Shown here piece after piece: positions 51,957-60,950 of a stretch of DNA of 64,000 bases. Location of the stretch: positions 5,022,001-5,086,000 of the forward strand of contig OW818689.1 in NCBI GenBank assembly GCA_942493325.1, given 5' to 3'. A model generated the notes under the pieces. That model was not told the DNA's origin and searched no databases. It was given only the letters and a program-made list of their open reading frames with translations. Both the position numbers and the translations under genes were made by a program. The DNA is from JAAFHB01 sp942493325. GTDB taxonomy: Bacteria; Bacteroidota; Bacteroidia; Bacteroidales; Prolixibacteraceae. How positions within the stretch are numbered: the first letter of the stretch is position 1; the number at the start of each line of letters is the position of its first letter.

Positions 51957-52370
51957 AATAATGCTTTAAACAAATTGTAAGCCAGTATACTCATATCGAT
52001 TTATTGATAAAAGTCAGTAAAATTAACCTCTTTTAGGAGAAAAGACTTCCATTTGATGAGGAACATTTTGAATTGCGATTTGTTCAATAACCTTAATTAG
52101 AAATTACTTTGAAAATACTTTGAATGAGATTATTTTCAATAATTAGGAACCAAATATTTGTTTATGATAAAAGATGCTGAATATCAATCATATGATCGTA
52201 TTTATACGTATTCATTATTCGCAATACCTGACTTTTATAAAGATAAAAAATTTTTGCTGTGAAATTTAAAATTTAATAGTAATTTTAGGGTAATCGTTCA
52301 CACCGTAATCGATTAACAAAATTTATCGCTGATTTTTTATCGCATTTTTCAGTAAATCAGTAAGATCCTA
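51957..52370. other. Divergent regulatory region between cyd and the FeS/caa3 cluster
   Basis: About 410 bp, strongly AT-rich, no gene. TTGAT-AAAA-GTCAG (52004-52017) resembles one half of an FNR/CRP-type site plus a degenerate second half, 48 bp upstream of DUF4492; ATCAATCATATGATCG near 52187 is another palindromic patch. Either could mediate oxygen-dependent control of the two opposite oxidase clusters; this is only a weak suggestion. Confidence 0.35.
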
Positions 52371-52378
52371 TAAGTTTG
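52371..52378 (+). promoter_or_regulatory. -7 promoter element of the HMA/FeS/caa3 cluster
   Basis: TAAGTTTG, a TAnnTTTG match, 21 bp before the first ATG of the cluster. A T-rich patch sits at the -33 distance but no exact TTG. Confidence 0.5.
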
Positions 52379-52398
52379 ATTAGCTAATATTTTACACT

Positions 52399-52755
52399 AT
52401 GAGATATCTGATGATCATTTGCTTGTTTTTCACCTTCGCATGTAATAACCCCGGTACAAAAAAAAGTACAGCTGAACTTAAACCGGCTGCCGAAGCAAAC
52501 GTGACAACCGTTGCCGCAGAATTAACCATTCTTGGTATGACCTGTACAGGATGTGAACAGACCATTCAGGCAGGTATAAAGACCGTTAACGGAGTGAAGC
52601 AGGTTAAAGCTGATTTTAAAAATGGTAAGGCTTACGTGGAATTTCTCCCTGGAATTGCAGACACTTCAATGTTTCGTGAGAAAGTTACAGCTTCAGGATA
52701 TCATGTTGCAGCGATAAAGTTAATTCCATTGGATAGTCTTGGTTCAAAGCTTTAA
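52399..52755 (+). CDS. HMA-domain lipoprotein (copper-binding candidate)
   Basis: 118 residues, lipobox FTFAC (C15). The mature part is one heavy-metal-associated domain with TILGMTCTGCEQTI (CxxC at about 50-53). Copper chaperone-type domains of this kind bind Cu(I). First gene of the respiratory cluster; with SCO1 further on, it may supply copper for the CuA/CuB centres of the caa3 oxidase. The FeS protein gene follows 43 bp later. Confidence 0.82.
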   Translation: MRYLMIICLFFTFACNNPGTKKSTAELKPAAEANVTTVAAELTILGMTCTGCEQTIQAGIKTVNGVKQVKADFKNGKAYVEFLPGIADTSMFREKVTASGYHVAAIKLIPLDSLGSKL

Positions 52756-52798
52756 GCAGTCCTACTGAAACCATCATTACAGGCTTAAACCTATTATT

Positions 52799-53797
52799 AT
52801 GAGTGACGGCAACGAAAATTCAAATCTTAACCCTTTCGGCGAAGATGAGGATAACAAAACTTCACGACGGGCATTCTTTAAAAAGTTCGGATTAATCGGC
52901 GGTTCTGCTCTGGCCGGTGCGGCTGCAATTTATTCAGGGTATAAATATGAGGTATCGAAACCTAATCATGACATGGTTAAGGTTCTTACAGCCGACAACA
53001 AGCTTGTAGAGGTGCCCCGCGACCAGATCAAAAATGTTATGGTCGATCAGATGAAGTTGCAAAAACAGGGACGCGAAGGATTGGCAGGTCACCGGTGGGT
53101 TTGGGTGATCGATCTTGCCAAATGCGCCAATGCACGAAAATGCATTACAGCCTGTCAGTCCGCTCATCATCTGCGGCCCTACGAATATCATATCAATACT
53201 TTGATAATGCAGGAAACACCGCAAACTGCTCCTTATTACATGCCTAAGCCATGTCAGCATTGCGATAATCCCCCCTGTGTATCTGTATGTCCCGTAAATG
53301 CAACATTTAAAAGACCTGACGGGCCGGTCTTAATTGACAATGTACGTTGCATCGGATGTCGTTTCTGTATTGCTGCATGTCCGTATTCTGCCCGGATATT
53401 TCATTGGGAGGAGCCGGTGATGTCAGAGAGTGATATGGGGAAACCATATGATGTGGAACTTAATATTCCACAGCGAAAAGGGACGGTCACCAAATGTCTT
53501 ATGAGCTCAGACCGGCTTCGTCTTGGTCTTCTGCCATACTGTGTTTCAGCGTGCCCCAACAGTGTTTACTACTTTGGCGACGAAAATCAGGATGCCGTCA
53601 CAAACGGAACTACCAAGGAAACTGTCAGGCTAAGTGAATTGCTTCGTGTGAATGGCGGATATCGTTTATTGCCTGCCCTGGGAACCAAACCACGTGTATA
53701 TTATCTTCCTCCCAAAAACAGGCTGTTTGAGTTTAAGGAGTTAAGAGATAAGGAGACGGGGAGGGTTGATCCCATTTATCCCGGAAATCCTGCCTGA
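52799..53797 (+). CDS. Tat-exported NrfC/PsrB-type iron-sulfur protein with reduced cluster ligands
   Basis: 332 residues. Tat-type signal SRRAFFKKFGLIGG (22-35). Four Cys motifs of the 4-cluster ferredoxin fold follow. Motif II (C152, C155, C160, C164) and motif III (C184, C187, C190, C194) are complete. Motif I has C109, C115, C119 but Ala112 at the second Cys position; motif IV has C233, C248, C252 but Ser236 there. In this fold motifs I and IV together ligate two clusters, so each seems to have lost a ligand ([3Fe-4S] or loss). Partner of the NrfD-type protein that follows after 93 bp. Confidence 0.88.
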   Translation: MSDGNENSNLNPFGEDEDNKTSRRAFFKKFGLIGGSALAGAAAIYSGYKYEVSKPNHDMVKVLTADNKLVEVPRDQIKNVMVDQMKLQKQGREGLAGHRWVWVIDLAKCANARKCITACQSAHHLRPYEYHINTLIMQETPQTAPYYMPKPCQHCDNPPCVSVCPVNATFKRPDGPVLIDNVRCIGCRFCIAACPYSARIFHWEEPVMSESDMGKPYDVELNIPQRKGTVTKCLMSSDRLRLGLLPYCVSACPNSVYYFGDENQDAVTNGTTKETVRLSELLRVNGGYRLLPALGTKPRVYYLPPKNRLFEFKELRDKETGRVDPIYPGNPA

Positions 53798-53890
53798 ATT
53801 ATTGACAGGACAGGTTATAAATCGTCTTTTTTAAAAATTGCATGGCATAGAATATAGCAATGTTGAATATCAGGATAACAGCAAAAAACT

Positions 53891-55240
53891 ATGGCAACAG
53901 AAGTTAACACCGGTTTTTTAAACGATAAAAAACTCGATTCGATCGCAACTGATATTTTAAGGCCAGTTGGAATCTCAAAAGGATTTCTCGCATGGATGGG
54001 TTTTTTAATTATTGCACTTCTGGCATGTTTTTATGCCTATTATATCCAGTTCCAGAAAGGTTTAATCGTTACCGGCCTGCGTGATTATGTAAGCTGGGGG
54101 ATGTACATTGCCAATTTTGTATTTTTTGTAGCCACAAGTCTGATTGGGATGTTAATCAGTTCGGTTCTCGGATTGATAGGATATACGTGGGTAAAGCCTA
54201 TTGCAAGGATAGCCGAGATTATTGCCGTCGCATTTGCGGCCGTGGCAGGACTGGTAATCGTTTCCGATATGGGACGTCCCGAGCGCTTATTGTATGTGGT
54301 TATATTTGCCCGGATACAATCACCTATTGTATGGGACGTCACAGTTGTGGTGACTTATCTTGTTATCAGTATTTTATTGTATTTGCTTCCGCTAATACCT
54401 GATCTGGCCATCAGTAAGGGGCGCATCGGACATACTCCCCGTTGGCTTCAGTCGACTTTTGAATTCCTTTCCTTCAACTGGCGCCACACACCAAAGCAAT
54501 TTCAACTACTCCTTAAACTGATCAGGATACTTTTAATACTGGTCATTCCGACCGCATTTGCCATTCATACCGTCACCTCCTGGCTCCTGGCCGTTAATCC
54601 CCGTCCCGGGTGGGACAGTACAATTTTTGGCCCCTATTTTCTTTCCGGTGCTTTTGTGGCTGGTTCGGCGGCTGTTATTATCGTGATGTACTTTGTCCGG
54701 AATAATTACAGGCTGGATAAGTACCTGACTTCTTTTCATTTTGATAAGATGGGAAGGCTCCTGTTTCTTGTATCAATTGTTTATCTCTATTTTAATATAA
54801 ACGAGTACCTGGTTCCCGGGTATAAACTGGAAGCACTGGATGCGCTGCATCTGCATGATCTTTTTGTGGGCAAATATGCTTTAATGTTCTGGAGTGTTCA
54901 GATTCTGGGGCTTTTACTTCCGATCATCCTGTTACTTTTCCGGTTTTTCAGGAAGCCGGTCCCGTTGTTTGGCATCGCAATCGTAATGCTTGTTGCCGCG
55001 TGGTTTAAACGGTATATCATAGTTGTTCCTGTTCAGCTTAATCCTTACCTTCCCATGCAATACGTGCCCGATGAATGGGTAGTTTACCAGCCAACATTAA
55101 TTGAATCAGCCATTACTATGGGATCGGTACTGCTCGTTGTAATCATCATTACCATACTGGTGAAATTATTTCCGGTCATTTCAATCTGGGAGTTGGCTGA
55201 AGAGCAGCATAATGAAGTAACTGATCATACTAAAGAATAA
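53891..55240 (+). CDS. NrfD/PsrC-type quinone-interacting membrane subunit
   Basis: 449 residues with about ten transmembrane helices; the opening GLRDYVSWGMYIANFVFF and the VSDMGRPERLLYV loop are typical of the NrfD/HybB/ActC superfamily. The Asp/Arg of DMGRPERL lie near the quinone site in relatives. It anchors the FeS protein and exchanges electrons with the quinone pool without heme. The downstream cytochrome c starts 17 bp later, so FeS, NrfD and cytochrome c make one unit. Confidence 0.88.
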   Translation: MATEVNTGFLNDKKLDSIATDILRPVGISKGFLAWMGFLIIALLACFYAYYIQFQKGLIVTGLRDYVSWGMYIANFVFFVATSLIGMLISSVLGLIGYTWVKPIARIAEIIAVAFAAVAGLVIVSDMGRPERLLYVVIFARIQSPIVWDVTVVVTYLVISILLYLLPLIPDLAISKGRIGHTPRWLQSTFEFLSFNWRHTPKQFQLLLKLIRILLILVIPTAFAIHTVTSWLLAVNPRPGWDSTIFGPYFLSGAFVAGSAAVIIVMYFVRNNYRLDKYLTSFHFDKMGRLLFLVSIVYLYFNINEYLVPGYKLEALDALHLHDLFVGKYALMFWSVQILGLLLPIILLLFRFFRKPVPLFGIAIVMLVAAWFKRYIIVVPVQLNPYLPMQYVPDEWVVYQPTLIESAITMGSVLLVVIIITILVKLFPVISIWELAEEQHNEVTDHTKE

Positions 55241-55257
55241 CCTGTAATATTGAATCT

Positions 55258-56172
55258 ATGAAGAAAAAATACTTTTCAATATTATTGATCGTACTGGTCT
55301 CCTGGAGATTGACAGCACAGCAATGGGTAGTTCCGGTTGAAAATGATGCCCGGTTAAGCCCGTTTGCCTTTTCTGACTCAACCAAACAGGCGGGAGCGAT
55401 TTTGTATAATGTTAACTGCAAGTCATGTCACGGGGATCCTGGAAAAAACAATGTAATTAATCTTGTTCCTCCTCCGTCAGATCCTGCTTCTGCCAAATTG
55501 CAGGCTAATACAGATGGCGCGATTTTCTTTAAAATATTTACGGGTCATGGGCAGATGCCTTCATTCAGGAATATCCTCTCCACCAGAGATATCTGGAATA
55601 TCGTTTCCTTTTTCCGTAGTTTTAACGAGCAATATGTTCAGAAAATTGCCCCTGAGTCGGGCAAAGCACTGGCCGCTGAAAACGTGAAAATACTGATTAC
55701 CTGGCTCAAAGATAAGAACCAGGTTCAAGCATTAATCTCCGGAAAAAAAGATAATGTTGTACAGCCCATCGGAGGTGCAGAAATAAAATTGTTTGCCAAA
55801 AGGTATTTTGGAAACCTGGTTATTGACGAGGCCCGGAATACAGACTCCCAGGGAAAAGCGCTGTTTAATCTTCCGGCTAATCTGCCCGGTGATTCGGCAG
55901 GAATGGTTCAGCTTGTAGCACAACTGTCGGATGAAGCAGCTTTCGGAGAAACAAAAACAGATACTGTACTTGCAATTGGTGTTCCAACTTACCGTCCACC
56001 GTTGAATGAGCCCCGGTCGATGTGGAATGTCGTTTGGAAGGCGCCTGTCTGGTTGCTATTCAGTTATTTTTTCTCCGTTATTCTTGTATGGGGATTCATC
56101 ATCTATGTTTTACTGCAAATCAGGAACATTTATAAGGCAGGAACCAGCCGGGAACATGATCACAAAGTTTGA
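55258..56172 (+). CDS. Exported monoheme cytochrome c with C-terminal membrane anchor
   Basis: 304 residues, signal peptide about 1-20. Heme c motif CKSCH (C54, C57, H58) with Met100 in TGHGQMPSF as probable axial ligand; the class I domain ends near residue 140. A second, beta-rich segment (about 155-245) is followed by one transmembrane helix (about 261-286). It is placed to carry electrons from the FeS/NrfD pair to the caa3 oxidase. An ActE-type role in alternative complex III is comparable. Confidence 0.85.
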   Translation: MKKKYFSILLIVLVSWRLTAQQWVVPVENDARLSPFAFSDSTKQAGAILYNVNCKSCHGDPGKNNVINLVPPPSDPASAKLQANTDGAIFFKIFTGHGQMPSFRNILSTRDIWNIVSFFRSFNEQYVQKIAPESGKALAAENVKILITWLKDKNQVQALISGKKDNVVQPIGGAEIKLFAKRYFGNLVIDEARNTDSQGKALFNLPANLPGDSAGMVQLVAQLSDEAAFGETKTDTVLAIGVPTYRPPLNEPRSMWNVVWKAPVWLLFSYFFSVILVWGFIIYVLLQIRNIYKAGTSREHDHKV

Positions 56173-56205
56173 GGTATCTGATAATAACTAATAAATCAAA
56201 GTTGT

Positions 56206-56592
56206 ATGAAAAATTTGTCATTGATCGGGAGAATTCTTTATGGTGTTCCGTTTGCGATATTCGGATTAAACCATTTTCTGTTTCTCAATTTTTACATTGG
56301 ATCTGTCTCTTCATTTATTCCGCTTGGACCCTATACAATCATCCTGACCGGAATTTTCCTGATCATGGCAAGCATAAGCATTATCTTTAATAAGTATGTT
56401 AAGGTATCTACAATTCTTCTTGCAATTATGTTGTTTATCTTTATTGTAACCATCCATATTCCTGGCTTGTTTGATCCTGACAACTGGCAATTTGCCTTGA
56501 TTGAGTTATTAAAAGACACCTCCTTAATGGGCGGATCACTGATGATTGCAGGAATGGTATATGAAGGAGAAGCAGTTGGCCATGCAAGTTGA
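56206..56592 (+). CDS. DoxX-like small membrane protein
   Basis: 128 residues with four hydrophobic helices (about 7-25, 40-60, 66-84, 100-120). GLNHFLFLNFYIGSVSSFIP and YEGEAVGH near the ends fit the DoxX/DUF-type membrane family found beside respiratory genes. No heme or metal ligands are evident. Role unknown. Confidence 0.6.
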   Translation: MKNLSLIGRILYGVPFAIFGLNHFLFLNFYIGSVSSFIPLGPYTIILTGIFLIMASISIIFNKYVKVSTILLAIMLFIFIVTIHIPGLFDPDNWQFALIELLKDTSLMGGSLMIAGMVYEGEAVGHAS

Positions 56593-56680
56593 AATGAACT
56601 TTTACGTTGGATATAGTAAGAACAATTAACGTTTTAAAGGACAGGATTAAAAGATTTACAAATATTTAAAATCTGCAAAA

Positions 56681-57460
56681 ATGAAACAATTGGTAATATT
56701 GCTCTTCGCCGGATTGGCAATCAGTGCCGCGGCACAATTACCGGTTGACCCCGAGCTGGAAATTGGAATTATAGAAAAACTGGATCAGACCATACCGCTT
56801 GATCTGGAATTTTACAATGAAAAAAACGATACCGTAACGCTGGGTAGTTTAATCAATAAACCGACGATTCTTTCGTTCGTTTATTTCGATTGTCCCGGAC
56901 TTTGCAGCCCTTTTCTGGATGGAATTGCCGATGTAGTCAGTAAAATGGATGCAACCCTGGGAAAAGATTACGACATCATAACCATCAGCTTTAATACCAC
57001 GGATACTCCCGAAAAAGCCCGTCAAAAAAAAGTCAATTTTGTCCAGAAAATTCAGGAGAAGGATCGGGGTAGCTGGGTTTACCTGACAGGTGACCTGGGA
57101 AATATACAAAAAATCACAGAGGCAGTCGGTTACCGGTATAAACCAACCGGAGTTGATTTTGTGCATCCTGCAGCACTTATTATGCTTAGCCCTGAGGGAA
57201 AGATAACCCGTTACCTGTATGGTCTTACTTTTCTGCCATTTGATTTGAAAATGGCAATTGTTGAGGCTCAACAGGGACTGGCACGACCCGCTCGAACCAA
57301 ATTACTCGATTACTGCTTTTCCTACGACGTCGAAAGCAAATCCTACACGTTACAATTCACTCGGGTAATTGGCGCCTTTATTCTTATTGTCGGGCTATTT
57401 TTTGGGATCTACCTTTTAATTTCGGCCAGGAGAAAATCATCTAAATCTATTACAACATGA
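56681..57460 (+). CDS. SCO1/SenC-family copper chaperone with C-terminal membrane helix
   Basis: 259 residues, signal peptide about 1-19. Thioredoxin-like SCO fold with FDCPGLCSP (C71, C75, the CxxxC copper motif) and H162 in FVHPAAL as the third ligand. A single helix at about 229-250 anchors the C-terminus. SCO proteins deliver copper to the CuA site of subunit II. Stop overlaps the start of the subunit I gene by 4 bp (ATGA), so translation is coupled. Confidence 0.92.
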   Translation: MKQLVILLFAGLAISAAAQLPVDPELEIGIIEKLDQTIPLDLEFYNEKNDTVTLGSLINKPTILSFVYFDCPGLCSPFLDGIADVVSKMDATLGKDYDIITISFNTTDTPEKARQKKVNFVQKIQEKDRGSWVYLTGDLGNIQKITEAVGYRYKPTGVDFVHPAALIMLSPEGKITRYLYGLTFLPFDLKMAIVEAQQGLARPARTKLLDYCFSYDVESKSYTLQFTRVIGAFILIVGLFFGIYLLISARRKSSKSITT

Positions 57461-59067
57461 ACGATCAAACCAGTACTCCCCTAAACTACCTTAATCATCA
57501 GACCGGCCTCTGGTCGTGGCTGACATCCACTGATCATAAGCGGATAGGGTTGCTTTATCTCTATTCTTTTCTTGTCTTTTTTTCAACGGCAGCAATATTG
57601 GGACTTTTAATGAAGATTGAAAAAATTGCACCTGGCCAGACCATTATGACGGCCCAGACTTATAACGCACTTTTTACAATTCATGGAATCATTATGATTT
57701 TTGTAATTGTAATACCTGGAATGGCGGTCGTGTTTGGTAATTTTTTTCTTCCCATTATGATCGGTGCCAAAGATGTTGCATTTCCAAAACTTAACCTCTT
57801 TTCGTGGTATATTTATATTACGGGAGCGTTCCTTGGACTTTATTCGCAATTTGCCTATGGGCATTCACCCGATGCGGGCTGGACTTTTTATGTGCCATAC
57901 AGTTCAAGTGCAGAGTCAAATATGACCATTGCGCTGACAGCGGCTGTGGTCCTGGGATTTTCCTCTATCCTTACCGGATTGAATTTCATTGTCACTATTC
58001 ACCGTATGCGGGCTCCCGGGATGACCTATTTTAAGATGCCCCTTTTCGCGTGGTCATTATATGCCACCGCCTGGATTCAATTACTGGCAACACCCATTAT
58101 CGGAATTACCTTAATCATGGTAATTGCAGAACGCACCTTTCATATCGGGTTTTTCGATCCCGCGTTAGGGGGCGATCCGCTTTTATACCAGCACCTTTTC
58201 TGGACCTATTCCCACCCGGCAGTTTATGTGATGATCTTACCGGCTATGGGTGTGGTTACCGAAATATTCCCGACCTTTAGTCAGAAGCCGGTGTTTGGTT
58301 ATACAGCCATCGCATTTTCAAGCCTTGCTATTGCACTTGTGGGCTATTTTGTATGGGGACATCATATGTTTACCTCCGGGATGAGTTATGAATCGAGACT
58401 GGCCTTTTCACTGCTTACCTTTATTGTGGCAATTCCTAGTGCCATTAAAGTATTTAACTGGCTTTCAACAATGTATGGAGGCTCCATTGACCTGAGAACC
58501 CCGCTGCTGTATGCTGTTTCTTTTATATTTCTGTTTACAATCGGCGGATTTTCGGGCTTGCTGCAAGGTGCTTTGGCCGCGAATGTCCAGGTTCACCATA
58601 CCGACTTTATAGTGGCTCATTTTCATTATATCATTTTCGGAGGAATGGGATTTGGTTTTTTTGCAGGCATTCATTATTGGTTCCCAAAGATTTATGGCCG
58701 GATGTATAATGAAACCTGGGCCAATATTGCATGGGGTTTTGCATTTGTCGGCTTTAACCTGCTCTATTTTCCGATGTTTATTATGGGAATGCAGGGAATG
58801 CCACGCCGGTATTATGATTTCGACCCTAAATTCGCAACCGGGCACCTGATCTCATCGATCGGGGCATTTATTCTTATTACGGGTTTAATACTGATTTTCT
58901 CTAACCTGATCTATCATAGCCGGCGTGGAGCAATAGCCTCTGCGAATCCCTGGCATGGTGTTACCCTTGAGTGGCAGATTCCTTCTCCGCCTCCCCATGA
59001 AAATTTCGATGAGATACCCGTAATTACACGTGATCCTTATGTTTTTGAACATCCTTATACCAAATAA
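57457..59067 (+). CDS. ctaD: Cytochrome c oxidase subunit I, A2 type
   Basis: 536 residues, about twelve helices. Heme a/a3 and CuB ligands are recognisable: the first heme a His in FTIHGIIMIF, YSHPAVYVMILPAMG (CuB His and cross-linked Tyr), GHHMFTSGM (CuB His pair), and VAHFHYIIFGG (heme a3/a His pair). The YSHPAVY motif instead of GHPEVY defines the A2 subfamily (K and D channels with Tyr-Ser), as in caa3 oxidases. It reduces O2 to water and pumps protons. Confidence 0.96.
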   Translation: MNDQTSTPLNYLNHQTGLWSWLTSTDHKRIGLLYLYSFLVFFSTAAILGLLMKIEKIAPGQTIMTAQTYNALFTIHGIIMIFVIVIPGMAVVFGNFFLPIMIGAKDVAFPKLNLFSWYIYITGAFLGLYSQFAYGHSPDAGWTFYVPYSSSAESNMTIALTAAVVLGFSSILTGLNFIVTIHRMRAPGMTYFKMPLFAWSLYATAWIQLLATPIIGITLIMVIAERTFHIGFFDPALGGDPLLYQHLFWTYSHPAVYVMILPAMGVVTEIFPTFSQKPVFGYTAIAFSSLAIALVGYFVWGHHMFTSGMSYESRLAFSLLTFIVAIPSAIKVFNWLSTMYGGSIDLRTPLLYAVSFIFLFTIGGFSGLLQGALAANVQVHHTDFIVAHFHYIIFGGMGFGFFAGIHYWFPKIYGRMYNETWANIAWGFAFVGFNLLYFPMFIMGMQGMPRRYYDFDPKFATGHLISSIGAFILITGLILIFSNLIYHSRRGAIASANPWHGVTLEWQIPSPPPHENFDEIPVITRDPYVFEHPYTK

Positions 59068-59078
59068 AAAACTGCGAA

Positions 59079-59690
59079 ATGTCAACAACCGTGCACAGTG
59101 AGTATATTGATCGCGACACAGGGAAAATGGGAATGTGGTTATTCCTTTTCACGGAACTCTACCTGTTTGGAGGGCTCTTTATCGTGTATGCGGTAATGCG
59201 CTCGAAATATTCCTCCGATTTCCATCTTGCAGCTCTCGAACTCAATACCATGATCGGAACAATCAATACAGTGGTATTGCTTGTAAGCAGTATGACCGTG
59301 GCTATGTCGCTTACTGCCATTCAGAGAAATCAGGCGGGCCTGGCTATGGGACTTGTGTTTTCTACATTGTTGCTGGCCGGTATATTTGTCGTCAATAAAT
59401 ACTTCGAATGGGGACATGAAATTAGTCTTCAGCTTTATCCGGGTACCGAGGTGATGAAGACACTGCCTCATGGCCAAATCATATTCTACAGCCTGTATTA
59501 CATGATGACGGGATTGCACGTTTTGCATGTCATTATCGGGGGCGTTATTCTGTCCATTGTATTATTCAAGTTAAAATCGGGTACAATAAACCGGGAACAT
59601 TTCCTCCTGCACGAAAATGGTGCACTCTATTGGCACCTGGTCGACTTGATTTGGATATTCCTGTTTCCGTTATTGTACCTGATCACTTAA
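59079..59690 (+). CDS. ctaE: Cytochrome c oxidase subunit III
   Basis: 203 residues, five helices as in short bacterial subunit III. MGMWLFLFTELYLFGGLF start, ALYWHLVDLIWIFLFPLLYL end (conserved WHLVDLIW). Follows ctaD by 11 bp. Confidence 0.94.
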   Translation: MSTTVHSEYIDRDTGKMGMWLFLFTELYLFGGLFIVYAVMRSKYSSDFHLAALELNTMIGTINTVVLLVSSMTVAMSLTAIQRNQAGLAMGLVFSTLLLAGIFVVNKYFEWGHEISLQLYPGTEVMKTLPHGQIIFYSLYYMMTGLHVLHVIIGGVILSIVLFKLKSGTINREHFLLHENGALYWHLVDLIWIFLFPLLYLIT

Positions 59691-59720
59691 CCTTCAGTAT
59701 AATCAAAAAAAAAAAGCCGT

Positions 59721-60005
59721 ATGGAAAATCACGATAATCATATTACGAGTTATTCGCTGAATTGGACAGTGTTATTGGGCCTGCTGATATTGACCACTTT
59801 ATCTGTCCTGGCAGTTAATATACATCTTGGCGCTTTTACTGTTGCGCTTGCTCTATTAATTGCCTCAGTCAAGGTGACCATTGTTATGACCTATTTTATG
59901 CATCTCAAGTACGAGAGTATTATGCTGCGCCTGATGGCAGGAGGTGTGTTCCTGCTGTTCGCGGCAGTGATTGTAGTGACTTTTTCTGATTATTATTTCA
60001 GGTAA
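59721..60005 (+). CDS. ctaF: Cytochrome c oxidase subunit IV family protein
   Basis: 94 residues, three helices; the VKVTIVMTYFMHLKYE segment is typical of the prokaryotic subunit IV family (CtaF/CoxIV). A small accessory subunit. Confidence 0.85.
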   Translation: MENHDNHITSYSLNWTVLLGLLILTTLSVLAVNIHLGAFTVALALLIASVKVTIVMTYFMHLKYESIMLRLMAGGVFLLFAAVIVVTFSDYYFR

Positions 60006-60017
60006 TTTTCCCAAATT

Positions 60018-60950
60018 ATGGAAACATATTTTTACGGAGCTTCAAATTTAGCGCAGGGTGTTGATGATGCATTTATTTTTATCATAGCAGTTTCCTTACT
60101 GTTTACCGTCGCAATAGTGGCATTTATGATCTATATGCTGGTTCATTTTTCCCGGAAAAAGGTGAAAAATCCACAGCAGTTTACAGGCAATAATACATTG
60201 GAAGTTGTCTGGACTGTAATCCCATTGATCATTGTGCTGGTTATGTTTTATGTAGGATGGGTAGGATTTAAACCTATGCGCGAGGTGCCTCCCGATGCGA
60301 TGGAGATAAATGCCATTGGCAGAATGTGGGCCTGGGAATTCGACTACGGAAACGGAAAAAAATCAAATGACCTGGTTGTTCCGCATCAAAAGAATATAAA
60401 GTTAAATCTTATTTCGGAAGATGTCAATCATAGTTTGTTTATTCCTGCTTTCAGGGTAAAGGAAGATGTAATTAAAGGATACGATAATTTCATGTGGTTC
60501 AAGCCAATCGTAAAAGGTGAATTTGATATTTTATGTACCGAATACTGCGGTTTGGCGCATTCGGCCATGTTGGCAAAAGTAAGGGTAGTCGATAGTCTTG
60601 AATTTAAAAAATGGCTGGCTGATTTAAAGGCAACAGGAAATTTGCCCGATCATCCCGGTCTTGCAATTATAAAAGCCAATGGCTGCCTGACTTGTCACTC
60701 ACTAAATGACACAAAGGGCGTAGGCCCTACATTCACAGGTCTCTATGGTTCCACCAACACAGTTATCACAGACCAGGGAGAAAAACAGATTGTTGCCAAT
60801 GATGATTATTTAAAAAGATCGATTGTGGATCCTAATGCCGAAATCGTTAAAGGATTTAACAAAGGATTGATGCAATCGTACCAAAATGTCATTTCTTCTG
60901 AGGATATTGATAAAATCATTGACTATTTCAGAACTGCAAGTGAGAAGTAA
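60018..60950 (+). CDS. ctaC: Cytochrome c oxidase subunit II with fused cytochrome c
   Basis: 310 residues. Two N-terminal helices (about 18-42, 63-84), then the cupredoxin domain with CuA ligands H138, C173, E175, C177, H181 and M184 (CTEYCGLAHSAM). A C-terminal cytochrome c domain has CLTCH (C223, C226, H227) and probable ligand M285 in GFNKGLMQSY. The fusion makes this a caa3 oxidase. No signal peptide apart from the first helix. It is last among the subunit genes, an uncommon order (SCO, I, III, IV, II). Confidence 0.96.
   Translation: METYFYGASNLAQGVDDAFIFIIAVSLLFTVAIVAFMIYMLVHFSRKKVKNPQQFTGNNTLEVVWTVIPLIIVLVMFYVGWVGFKPMREVPPDAMEINAIGRMWAWEFDYGNGKKSNDLVVPHQKNIKLNLISEDVNHSLFIPAFRVKEDVIKGYDNFMWFKPIVKGEFDILCTEYCGLAHSAMLAKVRVVDSLEFKKWLADLKATGNLPDHPGLAIIKANGCLTCHSLNDTKGVGPTFTGLYGSTNTVITDQGEKQIVANDDYLKRSIVDPNAEIVKGFNKGLMQSYQNVISSEDIDKIIDYFRTASEK

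Noticed and set aside
60886..60939. ctaB start at ATG 60886
   Set aside because: Would overlap ctaC by 65 bp and add residues not typical of heme O synthases; GTG 60940 fits better.
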